From NCBI RefSeq assembly GCF_000090795.2, contig NW_003546247.1:765754-797984 (forward strand): 32,231 nt of DNA, in the 5' to 3' direction. A model generated the notes under the pieces. The model was not told the DNA's origin and made no database searches. It worked only from the letters and a program-made list of their open reading frames with translations. The DNA is from Amphimedon queenslandica (taxonomy: Eukaryota; Porifera; Demospongiae; Haplosclerida; Niphatidae). The number at the start of each line of letters is the position of its first letter. Positions within the stretch are counted from its first letter, which is position 1. The position numbers and the translations under genes were made by a program. Shown here in pieces: positions 1 through 10,345 of the stretch.

Positions 1-403
1 GGTGCTTTCGCAAATGATTCGATAAGTTACTAGTGTTTCCCCACTTTGCCGTCACACAAAATAAGCAAAGCTTACATTTAGGGGTATCACAGTTCTTTGG
101 GCGCCCATTAGAGTCAGGTTCAAAGCCGAAGTAGCGCCACACTTGTGAGGTAGTGTTCTTTTTCTGAACAAGTTGTTGAGACGATGAATCAGATGAAGCT
201 TCAGTTATTAAGCTCATAGATGAATCTGTTTCATCGCTCAGAACATCACAATCCACACTTGCTTCAAGATCAGCTTCCATGGCTAAGCAGGATGCAACAT
301 GGGATTGTAAAATTGAAACGGTATATAGAATAATTAGGAACAATACGGTATTTTTGCAATTAAACCGCGGTTTAACTAATTACCGGTATACCGCTCAGCT
401 CTA
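1..403 (-). mobile_element. hAT-type DNA transposon, 5' end (runs off window)
   Basis: The reverse strand ends at 403 with a terminus starting TAGAGCTGAGCGGTATACCGG, a form typical of hAT ends. Just inside is a 14-bp perfect palindrome TAAACCGCGGTTTA (361-374). About 123 bases separate the terminus from the start of a BED-finger protein on the same strand, so this is the transposase-proximal end. hAT elements make 8-bp target duplications, so the predicted copy here is gtgacaga (404-411); its partner lies outside the window. The element interrupts the DUF6589-like gene, whose coding piece begins at 404. Confidence 0.72.
2..280 (-). CDS. hAT transposase N-terminus with BED zinc finger (partial)
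   Basis: An open frame of 93 codons starts with ATG at 280 and leaves the window still open. The first 40 or so residues are acidic and serine-rich. They are followed by a BED-type zinc finger: an aromatic VWRYFGF block, then CKLC, then NLSNHLRKH, giving the CxxC...HxxxH zinc ligands at the very edge. BED fingers bind DNA and sit at the N-terminus of hAT transposases and ZBED proteins. The position just inside a hAT terminus supports a transposase rather than a domesticated ZBED gene. The catalytic RNase H-like domain would lie outside the window. No stop or frameshift is seen in the visible part. Confidence 0.78.
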   Translation of the reverse strand, partial: MEADLEASVDCDVLSDETDSSMSLITEASSDSSSQQLVQKKNTTSQVWRYFGFEPDSNGRPKNCDTPKCKLCLFCVTAKWGNTSNLSNHLRKH

Positions 404-502
404 GTGACAGACCAATCTTCAGTTCAATAGGAACATAGTTGTGTGTGCTGCCCATTATCTTGCACATTTCGCCTAACTTTTCATCTTTTACTTCAACTCC
501 TA
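404..502 (-). pseudogene. DUF6589-like gene, downstream coding piece
   Basis: On the minus strand this 99-base strip reads openly through GVEVKDEKLGEMCKIMGSTH and on to NYVPIELKIGL. This resembles the stretch that follows the W-H-x-P-H-x-Y motif in DUF6589-family proteins. It is cut by the EnSpm element on one side (503) and the hAT element on the other (403). When the EnSpm and one copy of the TA duplication are mentally removed, the frame continues into the piece at 6032 as ..CTC TTA GGA GTT GAA.. without a stop. The remaining C-terminal part of the gene is outside the window. Confidence 0.6.
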
Positions 503-720
503 CACTAAAAATTTAGTTACCTTAACCATGTTAATGAATTATTATTGATTTGCAACCACAGTAACTCACAATATAGTTAAAGTATCCACCTTCACAAGTG
601 GGTTAAAGTAACCTTGACGCTTTTAACCCACTAGAATAGTTGTTTTAACCTTTGCTTTGGTTCAAGTAACCATTTCTTGTTGTTATTTTCTTCAGCACTT
701 AGGTTATTTCAACCTTCAAT
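503..720. repeat. left subterminal GTTAA/TTAACC repeats of the EnSpm element
   Basis: Short words such as TTAACC, GTTAAAGT, GGGTTAAAG and TTTTAACCC recur in both orientations, several per 100 bases, up to about 715. The mirror region near the other end (5800-6031) has the same vocabulary. In plant CACTA elements comparable subterminal arrays bind the TNPA-type accessory protein. Confidence 0.5.
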
Positions 721-1435
721 GTATGTCATTTTGAATCCACACCACTTGTTCTTTAACTTAAAATTTTGTGTGAATGGCAACCCATTTAGTGGTATTTTGA
801 ACAAAAAATAACAACTAAAATTTTACCTATAGATAAACTTCCATGACAACAAAAATTCACAATAAAAATGATAGTAATATAATTATAATAAATAATATAA
901 TAAATAATCTATAATATAATAATAATAAATCTACAATAAAAAACTTAAAAAGAGATAAATAAAACCTTAGTGTAATGTACTTTGTTCTTTATTTCTTTAT
1001 GTCCAATCCTTATAATTCTATGCAGGAAAGTGTGTTAAAGTATTATCATACTTTCAAAGACATTATACCTTTACAATAGAGTCTGAGCTCTCCTACAATG
1101 GATTTATAGCTGGGTTTTCTTCCTCCTTCACCAGTTAAATTAAATAGTAAATCTTGAAAAAAAAGCCCAACACCATCCACAGCATTTGCATAGTCCACAT
1201 CAAAAATTTAGTGAGTACAAAACCATATGTAAATCACTCGAGTTATTGAACAAACTTCTGTTAATACATCCAGTTCAACTAAAATGAAGAACTGGTTTTT
1301 CTGACCACCAGATAGCTTGATTATCCTTGCAGCATTTTTAGGTGGATGATCAACAGATATCTCCTCCAGGGAACATGAAATCTACATAAAATAATGATGC
1401 ATTTTATCACCATAATACCATAATTAATGAAACAT

Positions 1436-1695
1436 ACCGTGAATGTTCAAATAAAAGCCTGGGTGGTTATTTCTATGCAGAACAAAAATAGTTGTGCAAA
1501 ATAAAAAAAGAAAAAGTAAAACTGGGATTTGAACCCGAAACTTCACATTCAATTCACTCAGCTTAACAAGTTAGGCCATTTGGGACACTGTCAAGATTGC
1601 GGGACTTATATTGACTAAAATATGCGTATTTATACTTAGAGATTGCTAGTACTAGGCATTTATTCAAGCCCAGCCTTTATTTGAACATTTACGGT
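1436..1695. mobile_element. MITE-like element with 30+ bp inverted ends
   Basis: The sequence ACCGTGAATGTTCAAATAAA at 1436 recurs as the reverse complement ACCGTAAATGTTCAAATAAA ending at 1695. The similarity continues through a CCTGGG/GCTGGG block to about 35 bases per arm. The 260-bp unit interrupts the EnSpm accessory gene between two coding pieces. I could not find a clear target duplication. The centre carries a tRNA-like segment. Confidence 0.6.
1516..1588 (-). other. tRNA-like segment with pol III A and B boxes
   Basis: The reverse strand contains a B box GGTTCAAATCC (1534-1524) and an A-box-like TGGCCTAACTTG (1578-1567) about 32 bases apart, the normal spacing in a tRNA gene. The overall length of 73 bases is also right. 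The acceptor arms do not pair well and the anticodon stem is unclear, so a functional tRNA is unlikely. It may be a decayed tRNA copy or the head of a SINE. Confidence 0.4.
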
Positions 1696-2620
1696 GCATC
1701 ATACTCAGCATATATTTCTTTCAAAGCATCATCAAGGCACTTTCCCTTACCAAGAAGTCCCACCAAAAGTTTAAGAGGAAATTCGTGCTGACAATCAGGA
1801 TCTAGAGTATAATTTCTATACAAAGCAACAATAATGTATATATACTTACCAAGCTCTGAGGTTACTGATATTAAAATCATGTATATGTTTCTTCTTAACA
1901 TTTTGACTGTAATCTATTATGGCTGGAATCCACTTTCTGTAAAGACATCTTTTATCTTCTTTTCAGTCAACAAAAGCATTTAATTTTCCAGCTGCATTAA
2001 TTGTCACAATTTTAAAAATAATTTTCTACTAACAATAGCAGTAATTCTTAAGCTTGGTAAGTCTTAACAATATCTGCTACAACATGCTTTCTCTGCACTA
2101 AGCGCCTCCTCGCTGCAAATGTGGACGACATCAATTGAACTAAGATATGTTCCCTCGTTCTTTCATTTTTTAATTTTTGTTCCATTGCCTTGACGTCATG
2201 CTCTGATGGAAGGAGTTTGCCCTTCTTTGACTGTACAGGAGTAATCGGACATTAATCTGTTTGGCCATATGCTCTTTTTCTATAATTTCAAGCATTTCTG
2301 AATATCTCAAGAATCTACTGAGTCCACAAACCCTATAAAGAAATTATAATTAAGGCAATCCGCAACAAAACTTACTGTTTCACAACCAATTTGTGTCTTT
2401 CAGAAAATGATACTTGTCAACCAGTGGTCTAGCAACAAGGGTACATTGAGCTGATGCCATTCGTATAAACTTTGATAGAGCAACATAAGGTATTCACAAT
2501 TTCCTTTTGTGCCAGATGCTTTTCTTTCAAAATTTTATCAACTTTCTCTCCCCATATGTTAGGAATCGGATACGGTGATGGGAATGATGTGGAAGAGTGG
2601 AGATTTATTGGCATCATCAC

Positions 2621-3174
2621 ATGACAAGCACAGTGGTTGCAGTAGTATAAAGGGCTTTGGTGGGGTTACATCACAGTGAGATGGTGGATTATCAACACAA
2701 ACACTCTTAGTCTACAATCATTAACAATTTTAGCTAGCTTAATACATTTTAAATTATAATACACATGTACACACCTGCTTAATATAACGGTGTTCTTACA
2801 AATGCCTATTGGCTTAATTAACTTCTCCAGATTGGCAGAGTCAAGTTTGGAAACTCCTCTCCGTGAATGAAGTTATCAAAAGGAAGAAACTTCACACCAT
2901 GTCTACACCCATGCAGCCGCACCACAATTAATGACGATCATACCTATAAAAGGCATGCAGAACTCCTTTGGAATGTAAAGTTAATCTTCTAAAAACCTTG
3001 CCACATCTTCTGGAGTGCTTTTTTTGTCCCTCATAACAAGAAACTGAGAAAATTTTGTTGAAAGGGAATAGAAAGAGAGATTGAGAGTGTCCTTGCAGTT
3101 GCAGCTGCGAAGAATGATATGAAATGAAATGGTAATGCGCATGCATAGTCATTGAAGGGTGGATTCTACATGAA
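2621..3174. other. divergent intergenic region of the EnSpm element
   Basis: This gap lies between the start regions of the minus-strand accessory gene and the plus-strand transposase. It contains no convincing coding piece; an open frame at 3152-2928 on the minus strand has no recognisable motif. Placement suggests a shared bidirectional promoter, but no core promoter element can be named with confidence. Confidence 0.4.
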
Positions 3175-5625
3175 ATGACACACCTACAACATGGCAGACA
3201 AAAACTCTATGAATGTCAAGAGGCCAATTCTTTCTTTGTGTGTTTTAGTGTAATCGACCTTTCGAGGCACTATAGACTGGTCCAACACCCAAACTTTTGC
3301 TGCTCCTGTGTTTTTAATGAGTGCAAATCTGATTTTACAACCGTTTCTGCCTTCAAATCTCATGTTTATCAGCATCATCGGCAAGAATTAGATCATGGAC
3401 TAAATGTATCTCCTCAAGAAGCATGTTCATTGTATAGTAATACTGGTAGTGAAGATTAAGCTCAAGTTGAAAGTACTTTTTGCTTTGAACAGAGGGCTAC
3501 TGAATTGAGTGAAATGCAGACTGATATTGATCAACTGTTAGAACTTGACACTGTAAAGTAAAAAAAAGGTGGCAGCATTATTCATACTACTATACGAGTA
3601 GTTTCACAGGTTGCAATTAATGATGTAAGTAGATGGTGCCACAGAAATTTTTGCACAGACTGTGGTACGGCAGAAAGCTGGAGTACGACATAAACTAGCA
3701 CAAATTGGAATTGACAAGTCTCATTCAAAGAACTTTGAAGAGGATGTGTTTAGCACCATAAGTGATCTTTTCTCTGGGTTGGAAACCAACTATTTAGAGG
3801 AGAAATATTTTAAGCAAAATTTCATGTGCCTGCAAATTTTATTGCATCTAATTATGTACATGTAGGCTAGATAATGTGTGCCCATGCATTGTGATTAAGT
3901 TGCTGAAGTATATAGTTTATTTTATAGTAATAAATAGATTGCTTATTATGGACTTTTTTGTACTTAGGAACCTAAAGAAATCAAGGTTGGCAGACCGGGT
4001 AATGGATAAACCTGGTATATTTAGAGATTTCAGTGATGGCTTCATTTATAATAATCATCCAGTTCTTCGTGAACATCCTGACGCTCTTCAAATTGTGGGT
4101 TACTATGATGAGTTAGAGGTTTGTAATCCTTTGGGTTCAAACGTTTAAAAGCACAAGTTGGAACTCATATTTTTCACTCCCACAAATCTCAATCCACAAT
4201 ATCGCTCAAACTGCAAGGGAATATTTCTATCGACTGTAACTGTTATTGAAAAGCATGGAATTGACAAAGTACTGGAACCACTGGTTGATGATCTTAAGTT
4301 CCTGGCTACTACTGGCATCAGTGTCACTAAAGGTTTTGTGCATGCTGCACTGTTAGCTTTTCATGATGACAATTTAGCTAGCCATTATATTGCAGGGTTT
4401 AAGGATTCGATGTCTTTTTCTAAACACTTATGGAGACGTGGTTAACAGATAAAGAGGCATCATATAGATATTTCACTGAAGAGCAATTCACTGTAACACC
4501 AGATAGTCATCAACAGCATTGTTTAGAAATTGAAAATGACCCATCACTTTCAGTAACATAGGGCATTAATCGTAACGATATTTTGAACACAGTTTCTGGT
4601 TTCTCTGTGGCTAAGGGCCTACCTCAAGATATAATGCACGACCTTCTAGAAGGAGTATTAAACTTTCAATTAAAATTATTTATTAAGCATTGCATTCGTT
4701 CGAAATATTTTGTGCTTCAATTAAACAAAAGAATCAAATCATTTGATTATGTCCATACATTATCGAATCAAAAACCACCTCCCTCCCAAAGGCAAGTATC
4801 TTACAATACATTATTGGACAGATAATACCAGAATGTGATGTCCATTATCATTACCCACTCCTCGTGATTAAGATTCTGGCAATTTGTCTGGCACCTGTAG
4901 TTCCTGATAATGTAGTAGCTTATTTACGAGTACTGATAGAGGAGCATCATCAACTTTTTCGTGAAATATGCAAAGATGAGAACTTCATACCGAAGCTCCA
5001 TTATTTGGTGTATTACCCTAATCAGATGTTGAGACATGGTCCATTGGTTCGTTCATGGACCATGTGACATGAAGCAAAACTAATTTTTTTAAACAAGCTT
5101 CATGTTTAAGTAACTTTAAAAACTTGACACTAACTCAAGGAAAAGCGTCATTTATTATGGCTTGCTTACCATATTCATAGAAAGACCCTTTTTAATGACG
5201 AATTGATGCATGGCCTCATTTTACAATCCAATCGACTAACTGATGAGGATGGAGAATTGATTACGTTGATACAAAACACTAAACCAAATTGCACAACTGA
5301 GGACCTTGTCAGTAGATTGAAGTGGGTTCAAGTACGGGGGCTAAAATACATGCCCAATAATGCCTTTGTAGTGATTTTTGTGGATGATGGAGGTATGCCA
5401 TTATTTGGAAAATTAACTGAAATTCTTTTAATTAATTCTTCCACTCTTCTTTTAGTAATTAGTTACAATACTGTACAATTCACAGAAAATTTGTTAGCTT
5501 ATACTGTCACTCCAACTCACAACTTAATTATATTGGATGTCAATAAAATTAAATATCCACTAGTTATACACTCATGTAAAGTAGGACATGTTGATCATGT
5601 CTGCCATTCATATTATTTATGTTAA
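3175..5625 (+). pseudogene. EnSpm/CACTA transposase, broken
   Basis: Order along the strand: a C2H2-like finger (CSCVFNECKSDFTTVSAFKS, then HVYQHH) near 3300-3380; ISDLFSGLETNYLEEKYFKQ (about 3757-3818); an intron with acceptor TACTTAG ending at 3967; EIKVGRPG; then PVLREHPDALQIVGYYDELE with NPLGS (about 4060-4137), and KGIFLSTVTVIEKHGIDKVL (about 4217-4276). The characteristic PQDIMHDLLEGV block lies at 4621-4656. It is followed by YLRVLIEEHHQLF, FIPKLHYLVYYPNQMLRHGP and a C-terminal piece (5203-5625). These blocks are typical of animal EnSpm transposases (RNase H fold, cut-and-paste). Damage includes stops at 3457-3459, 4146-4148, 4559-4561 and 5065-5067 and frameshifts near 4430 and 4820, so it cannot make a whole protein. 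Confidence 0.75.
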
Positions 5626-6031
5626 CTTCTTTATTTCTCTTCTGATCATATCTTTCGCCTATACTATCTTTCTTTTCTCTCTCTATTCCAGCTCTATTTT
5701 TTTATTGACCTATAATAGAAAACTAATACAAATTTACTGACTGTTACTCTGTCATTGTGTCCTAGGTATATACTCTTTATTTCCCCACTTTTTTAAATGA
5801 ATTTGCGTTAAATTAACAACAGTTGTGGCAATTTTGAACTTATTATAATAAACAATTAATCACTTCAAGTTAAATTAACCAACTCTGCAGCATTGAACCA
5901 TGCCAGGGTTTAAATAACTCTAAAATAGTGATTTTAAACATCATAGTTTCTTATAAGCACTGATCAATTAATTTCCTTTGTAGTTAATTTCCCTTTGCAT
6001 GGGTTAAATTGACACATTAGTTTTTGGAGTG
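5626..6031. repeat. right non-coding end and subterminal repeats of the EnSpm element
   Basis: After the transposase remnant the sequence is pyrimidine-rich to about 5720, then AT-rich. From about 5800 it has repeated GTTAAATTAAC-like words (5806, 5868, 5909, 5980, 6002) mirroring the left end. It finishes with GGAGTG at 6026-6031. Confidence 0.5.
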
Positions 6032-6720
6032 TAAGAGTGTCTGAAGAATATACAATAAGTAATTGATGGCACCATTTAAGTGTAGACAATTAATACTTGA
6101 TGTCATTTACATACTATTTCTGAATTTTTCTCCATTTCCTTGGAATATTTATGCGGTATATGCCACACAACTGAACGTTCTCCTAAAGATTTTGTCAATG
6201 TTGTCTGCCACATTTTCAACCCAACCCAAGCGTCATCTACATGTACAGTAATAGATTTAGAACAACAAAAGAATTCATAAAAAACCTTCATCTATTTCAT
6301 CTTCTAAGTCATTTTCTTCATCACCTTCAGTTACTACAGGTATACTCACTTTGTTTGTAAAGGCTGTGGATATAAATAAAAAAAGTTCTGAAATGAAAGC
6401 TGTTTTACCTGATTCTATTTTCTCCTCATCAAAGGTCATTGTAATTACTCTTAACAAATCCAAAGAAACTAACATATCCATGTGAGATACACCGACATTG
6501 AAATAAGAGCATAACATTACAAGTGATATCTTCACTATTCTGATCCTTTGTAATGTACATGTCACTTTCATTCTTGTCAAAGCTATGAAGTTCGTCCTCA
6601 AAATGCTAGTTTTTATAAAGCATTGTGGCATTCTCTTCATTGACAGTTTCACTTCCTCATAACTATGTGAAATATGGCTCACTGGATCTCCCACTTGTTC
6701 TACAAATTTGTATTATGGAC
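6032..6720 (-). pseudogene. DUF6589-like gene, middle coding pieces
   Basis: Minus-strand pieces between the EnSpm and P insertions. An acidic piece (VTEGDEENDLEDEIDEGF, about 6336-6278) is followed by a probable intron and then by DDAWVGLKMWQTTLTKSLGE and RSVVWHIPHKYSKEMEKNSE (about 6233-6115). The W-H-I-P-H-x-Y block is characteristic of the DUF6589 family as I know it. A likely donor GTATGT follows at about 6110, and an acceptor-like TTCTTCAG precedes the EnSpm insertion, so the element landed a few bases inside the next exon. The 6694-6345 stretch is open but contains no block I recognise. No function is established for this family; its members are abundant in sponges, cnidarians, molluscs and fungi and are probably transposon-linked. 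Confidence 0.55.
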
Positions 6721-6754
6721 CAGGGATATAATAGACTAACATAACCGGGATTGG
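6721..6754 (+). repeat. left terminal inverted repeat of the P element
   Basis: Begins CAGGGATATAATAGACTAAC and pairs with the right end (19369-19401), differing by one base and one gap. Confidence 0.75.
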
Positions 6755-7380
6755 CAACAGGATCACGTGAACGTATCATTTGTGTTTAAAAATTTTTTGC
6801 AATCTCTGTTATCTTTTCCAAGATGGATGACTCTTTTGGCAAATCCCTGATGTTGCTATTTCTCTGGCAACAAGGCTCATGTCTCTCTCAAAACGTTATA
6901 CTACCATTACTAAGGGGTAAGATATCTGCCAATTTCATTTTGAGTGAGACTTAACGATGCTGTCACAATGAATTGCCAATGGCGGTCAATTTTTCATTTG
7001 TGTACCTCTACTGGCAAGATACCTTGAAGTATATAGATTTTATCATATTGTGATTTACCATCTTTTATGTTTATATGAGATTAGGACCGAAAGAACTTAT
7101 TTAGACCTTTCTACTTCATGATACAGCTGAAAAAGTACTTTTTTAAAGACCAGTTTTGGGTACCTGTGGCGGATTCAGATATGACTCTTTTCTCATATGA
7201 TTTTGTAGTATAGTAGTTCAATAATTGTTGTATGAGAATGTACTGTTTATTTTGGTCTTTCTTTTACTTCTACACTATTATTTTTTACTTGAAAGGGTTT
7301 TAAACTTTTAAACAATTTTTGCATCGTGTGCTTAATAATAATTACGTTGCTATGCGATAATTTAGCCGACGTAGTTCTTT
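6755..7380. other. 5' region of the P element
   Basis: AT-rich sequence between the left end and the first convincing transposase piece. A short open piece near 6820-6920 is followed by a donor-like GGTAAG and could be a first exon. I cannot see the four zinc ligands of a THAP finger, which P-type transposases normally have at the N-terminus, so the DNA-binding exon is missing, decayed or not recognised. Confidence 0.4.
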
Positions 7381-10204
7381 TATCTGTCAGAGAAAGAAAG
7401 ATGCCTATGAAGTTCTCTATTATACGTGTGTAAAAATCAAGATAGGAGAAAGCAATTCACAGAAAGCGAAGAAGAGACAGGAGCCTTGTCATTCTGAGCC
7501 ATCAACTCCAGCTAGTTCCTTATTAGATTTGAAGCTCAGATTAGCATCAGATGATTTACTGCAAAAAAATGGTAGACTGAACTACAAAATACATATTATA
7601 CAATTATTCTACATTCATTTATTTAGGTTGGAAAGATGTCTCTTCATCAGATAAATGCTTAGTATTTTCCTTTATTGCGGAAAGTGGCAGTGGGCCTACT
7701 GCAGGCCCTTCAATAATTACTTCAATAACAGTGAATGAAGATTTTACCTCGCTGCTTCATTATAAGGGAAAACAGAGTAAATCACAGTCAACACCACTTT
7801 ATCTCAACTCACCTTCAACTTTTGAGAGCTTTTTTTGTAAATAAGCAATGCCAATATTGGAAACAATGATGATAAATTCATCACAATATCGCTTGAAAAA
7901 GGAGGAAACTTCATGGTTTCAACAGATAAGTCATAATATTATACAGTTAGCATTTATGCATGAATTCATAAATGGACAGAGAAAAGATTTGTTGCTTGGT
8001 TGGATGAAGACACTGTAAGATCTTCCTAATGCACCTATTTTGTTCAGGATAGGAGCAGATGTAATTCCTGCTCTAGGCATAGAAAAATTCTGATTGCAAT
8101 ATCACACCGAAAGATCATGTGCAGGAACATTGAAAGAAGCCACCAAAGCAGCCATGTACCATACAAATGCCTTTCAGATGAAGAAGAAGTAGACCGCTTA
8201 AGAAATCTTCGTGATAGCTTTAAAAGAAGCCAGTGTCAAGTCAAGTACTGGCATTCAAAGCTCCAAGCTTTACTTGAGGAGAAAACTGTCATGGTTGACT
8301 CCTCGCTTAATGAAGATTTATACAAAATTATTAAGGAAGAAAGCAGCAATATTTTTTTGCAATATGATGAAGGCACATATGAAAGTTTACTATGGGAACA
8401 TCAGAAGAGAACACAGGAGGTATCACCAAAAGCAATGCGTTGGCATCCAATCATAATTAGATAGTGCCTTTACCTCAGGCATTTATCTGGTAGTGCTTAC
8501 AATCTGCCAGAGTCTGGGATACGTCAGCCATCTCAAAGAACACTACGGGACTACACTTACTACACAACCGCTGCATTTAGTTTTACTGCTAAATTGTAGC
8601 CATAAATTTAACTAATTTAAATACATTTATAAACTTTGTAGATGATGTTGATGAGCAACTGAGAGCTATGGTTGAAATTGATGTATGCAGTGTCAAAGAG
8701 AAATGTGTTATTTTATTAATGGATGAGATGAACATTCAAGCTGATTTTGTTCATGACAAGCATAGTGGTACTAAATTATATAATTGTTATGCTGGCTGTG
8801 ATATGTATGTAATTTTAATTGGTTGTTTGATTGGCTTCACAAATCTAGGAGAGATTAATAATCATATTCTTGATTTCAACGAGAAGTAGTGCATTCTCAA
8901 GCACAGATACCTCTTGCCAAATCTATGCTTGTTTTAATGGTTCAAGGATTATGCCGTAACTTCAGTTTCCCATATGTACAGTTTCCCTGCAGTGAGGTTA
9001 ATGGTGATCAATTATTTGATATCTTCTGGGAAGCAGTTAGGAGACTGGAAATTGCTGGATTTCGTGTCATGGCATTATTTTGCAATGGTCTCTCTTCAAA
9101 TTGACGTCTGTTCCGTTTACATGAGACAAATGAGTTAGCGTATAAGGTGACCAATATCTGCAGTGATGATGAAAGATACATATATTTCCTGTCTGATCCA
9201 CCCCATCTAATACAGACAAAAAGAAATGCATGGTCCAGTGACAAGAGAAATTTATGGGTAAAGGAACCATACATGTAGATAGCCAATCATTATTAATTAA
9301 TTTTACAGTGCAAAGGAAAAAATATTTCGTGGTCTCATTTAATGGAACATCATCAAAAGAATAGATCAGAGACTGGTCTTGTTTTGGCTCCCAAACTGAA
9401 GTATGAGCGTATAAATTTGGCATCCTCTCTAAGATGAGAGTGGACCTTGCAGCACAGTGATACATAAAGTTATTGTGAATATAAAATTTCATATCGGTGC
9501 TAAGTTCATCAGTATTTAAAGCATTAGAACTGGTTGTCGGAGATGATGCAGAAGAAACAGCTATATTCACTTTATACTTCGACTGATTTATTGATGCTTT
9601 AAATGTTTTAAGCTTTGACAAAGGCAAAACAAGGAATCCATTTAAATCACCATATAGATCAAGAGATGATTTTAGACTAAAGCTTAGTAAAAAAAATTTT
9701 TCATATTTCTACTGACATATAGTTATAGTGGTGAAAAGAAGACTTTCTAGGGTCTTAAATAAATGGGAGGAAGTGTATTGGAGAGGAAAGGCTATAATAT
9801 GAAAAAAAGAATCTTATGATGCTAAGCAGAGAGACATTGGAAGGACTGAAGGTTACAGATATACATTTTGCTAAATTTTAACTCAATTAAATTATGCTAT
9901 ATAATATACTAGTAAGTTCATTTGTGGAATTAGTGCAGTACATGTTCACTGTGCCTGATGTTACAGTTCTTTTGACCAATAAACTTTGCCAAGATAAATT
10001 GGAAAATTTCTTTGGACAACAGAGACAGAGGGATAGAACTCATGAGAACCCAAATGCCAGAGGCTTTTAAAAGAACTCACAAGCACTAACAGTTATAAAT
10101 TGTGCACACACTTTCTCAATAAATATGAAAGGGAACTGCCGTAGTGCTAGTCAAGAAAAGATAAAGATTTAGAACCTTTACCAAAGAGGCGATACAAGCA
10201 CTGA
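7381..10204 (+). pseudogene. P-element/THAP9-type transposase, broken
   Basis: Exon-like pieces in order: a basic linker (7385-7570); GWKDVSSSDKCLVFSFIAES after a TTTAG acceptor (about 7626 on); a coiled segment with DEEEVDRLRNLRDSFKRS (about 8177-8230); MRWHPIIIR-stop-CLYLRHLSGSAYN (about 8431-8500); CVILLMDEMNIQADFVHDKH with the first catalytic Asp (about 8704-8763); GEINNHILDF; PLAKSMLVLMVQGL; FPYVQFPC; the FWEAVRRLEIAGFRVMAL block; FLSDPPHLIQTKRNAW; ISWSHLMEHHQKNRSETGLV; and C-terminal KLCQDKLENFFGQQRQRD (about 9987-10040) before LPKRRYKH and a stop at 10202-10204. This order and the D-K-L-E-N-F-F-G block are typical of P transposases. Stops occur at 8461-8463 and 9102-9104, and there are frameshifts. 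An AT-rich stretch (about 9480-9880) separates two coding parts. Confidence 0.78.
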
Positions 10205-10345
10205 GCCTGCATGCTGCATTATTTGAATATAATCATAGACTTTATGATATAATCAGTAATCAGTAAAACTATTACATATACACGGTGTTCTAAATAATCA
10301 TTATGCATGATAATAAATGAACCTCACAAGTAACATTTGAATAAA

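Larger units (their letters stand above)
1046..2620 (-). pseudogene. EnSpm element second gene (SAMD3-like accessory protein), broken
   Basis: Coding pieces run on the minus strand: FPSPYPIPNIWGEKVDKIL (near 2580), a basic helical piece LLPSEHDVKAMEQKLKNE followed by FAARRRLVQRKHVVADIV (about 2215-2065), a piece with KLLVGLLGKGKCLDDALKEI (about 1775-1705), and after the MITE two more pieces ending near 1046 (VDYANAVDGVGLFFQDLL). The order matches a protein that animal EnSpm elements carry beside the transposase, often annotated as SAMD3-like in genome projects; no SAM domain is visible here. Several frameshifts and stops occur and introns are likely. The gene points away from the transposase with about 550 bases between, so the two may share a promoter region. 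Exact function unknown. Confidence 0.5.
503..6031. mobile_element. EnSpm/CACTA-type DNA transposon, two genes
   Basis: The ends are CACTAAAAATTTAGT (503 onward) and, on the reverse strand from 6031, CACTCCAAAAACTAAT. Both are flanked by TA (501-502 and 6032-6033), which I take as the target duplication. Subterminal sequence is rich in GTTAA/TTAACC words at both ends, as expected for binding sites of a CACTA transposase. Inside are a plus-strand transposase (about 3175-5625) and a divergent minus-strand gene (about 2620-1046), both broken. A MITE-like insertion sits at 1436-1695. The 5.5 kb length suits an autonomous-type copy that has decayed. It is inserted into an exon of a DUF6589-like gene. 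Confidence 0.78.

Noticed and set aside
1516-1588. Functional tRNA gene
   Set aside because: A and B boxes are present, but the acceptor stem does not pair and no anticodon arm is convincing.
9067-9627. 186-codon open frame on the minus strand
   Set aside because: It is the reverse of the P transposase exons around 9100-9450, which carry the recognisable motifs on the plus strand.
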